Below are positions 6,603-6,624 of a stretch of 6,624 nucleotides of DNA, piece after piece (the first letter of the stretch is position 1; every line of letters begins with the position of its first letter). Location: positions 6,222 to 12,845 of the forward strand of contig JAESUT010000200.1 in NCBI GenBank assembly GCA_016762995.1, written 5' to 3'. Source of the stretch: Gammaproteobacteria bacterium. Lineage in GTDB: Bacteria; Pseudomonadota; Gammaproteobacteria; Pseudomonadales; Pseudohongiellaceae. The translations under genes and the position numbers were made by a program. The notes beneath the pieces were generated by a model. It was not told where the DNA came from, ran no database searches, and saw only the letters and a list, made by a program, of their open reading frames with translations.

Positions 6603-6624
6603 CCGGAAGGTCGTAGGTTCAAAT
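6603..6624 (+). pseudogene. 3' fragment of a further tRNA-fMet copy, running off the window
   Basis: Bases 6606-6624 repeat 19 bases of tRNA-fMet (6538-6556, end of anticodon stem, variable loop, T stem and T loop) exactly. Bases 6602-6604 also match, and G 6605 replaces a C. The bases before it (6573-6602) do not supply a normal acceptor strand, D arm or anticodon arm, so it is not a second complete tRNA. CGACC (6600-6604) can pair with GGTCG (6609-6613) around a GGAA loop instead. Whether the match continues beyond the window cannot be seen. Confidence 0.6.

Overview
The window is a conserved housekeeping block of a gammaproteobacterium. It runs, all on the + strand: rlmE (3' part), ftsH, folP, glmM, tpiA, secG, tRNA-Leu(GAG), tRNA-fMet(CAU). 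This order is known from Pseudomonas and allied Gammaproteobacteria, and E. coli keeps close variants (rlmE-ftsH-folP-glmM, secG-leuU, metY-rimP-nusA-infB). The proteins align from memory with E. coli and Pseudomonas homologues over nearly their whole length. Base composition looks close to half G+C. I cannot name the genus; a non-enteric lineage of the Pseudomonas/Cellvibrio kind is likely from the order and the FtsH N-terminus ([11 protein letters not shown]).

Layout: 1-453 is the catalytic part of the 23S rRNA 2'-O-methyltransferase RlmE. After a 114-base gap comes ftsH (568-2511, membrane AAA+ zinc protease). folP (2536-3405, dihydropteroate synthase) and glmM (3417-4778, phosphoglucosamine mutase) follow with gaps of 24 and 11 bases, so these three look like one operon. 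A 107-base gap with a short GC hairpin precedes tpiA (4886-5647, triosephosphate isomerase). secG (5653-6042, translocon subunit) follows 5 bases later and tRNA-Leu (6060-6145) 17 bases after that, so tpiA, secG and the tRNA are probably co-transcribed. A terminator-like hairpin closes this unit at 6151-6179.

The remaining 350 bases before tRNA-fMet (6146-6495) hold no gene but are the most informative part. They contain a near-consensus sigma70 promoter with a C-rich discriminator (6228-6257), probably the start of the tRNA-fMet-rimP-nusA-infB transcript, and a 19-base palindrome (6301-6319). They also hold a repeat whose two copies end in the first seven bases of tRNA-fMet. The upstream copy continues into scrambled pieces of the same tRNA (6382-6423), so it reads as a decayed tRNA-fMet. 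A third piece of the tRNA, 19 bases identical, runs off the window end. The local history appears to be tandem duplication of an initiator-tRNA unit with loss of all but one copy.

I found no defence system, mobile element, CRISPR array or new protein system. The points worth a second look are the initiator-tRNA remnants and their leader hairpin, the U1/U72 mismatch in tRNA-fMet, the TTG starts of ftsH and folP, and small substitutions in otherwise invariant enzyme motifs.
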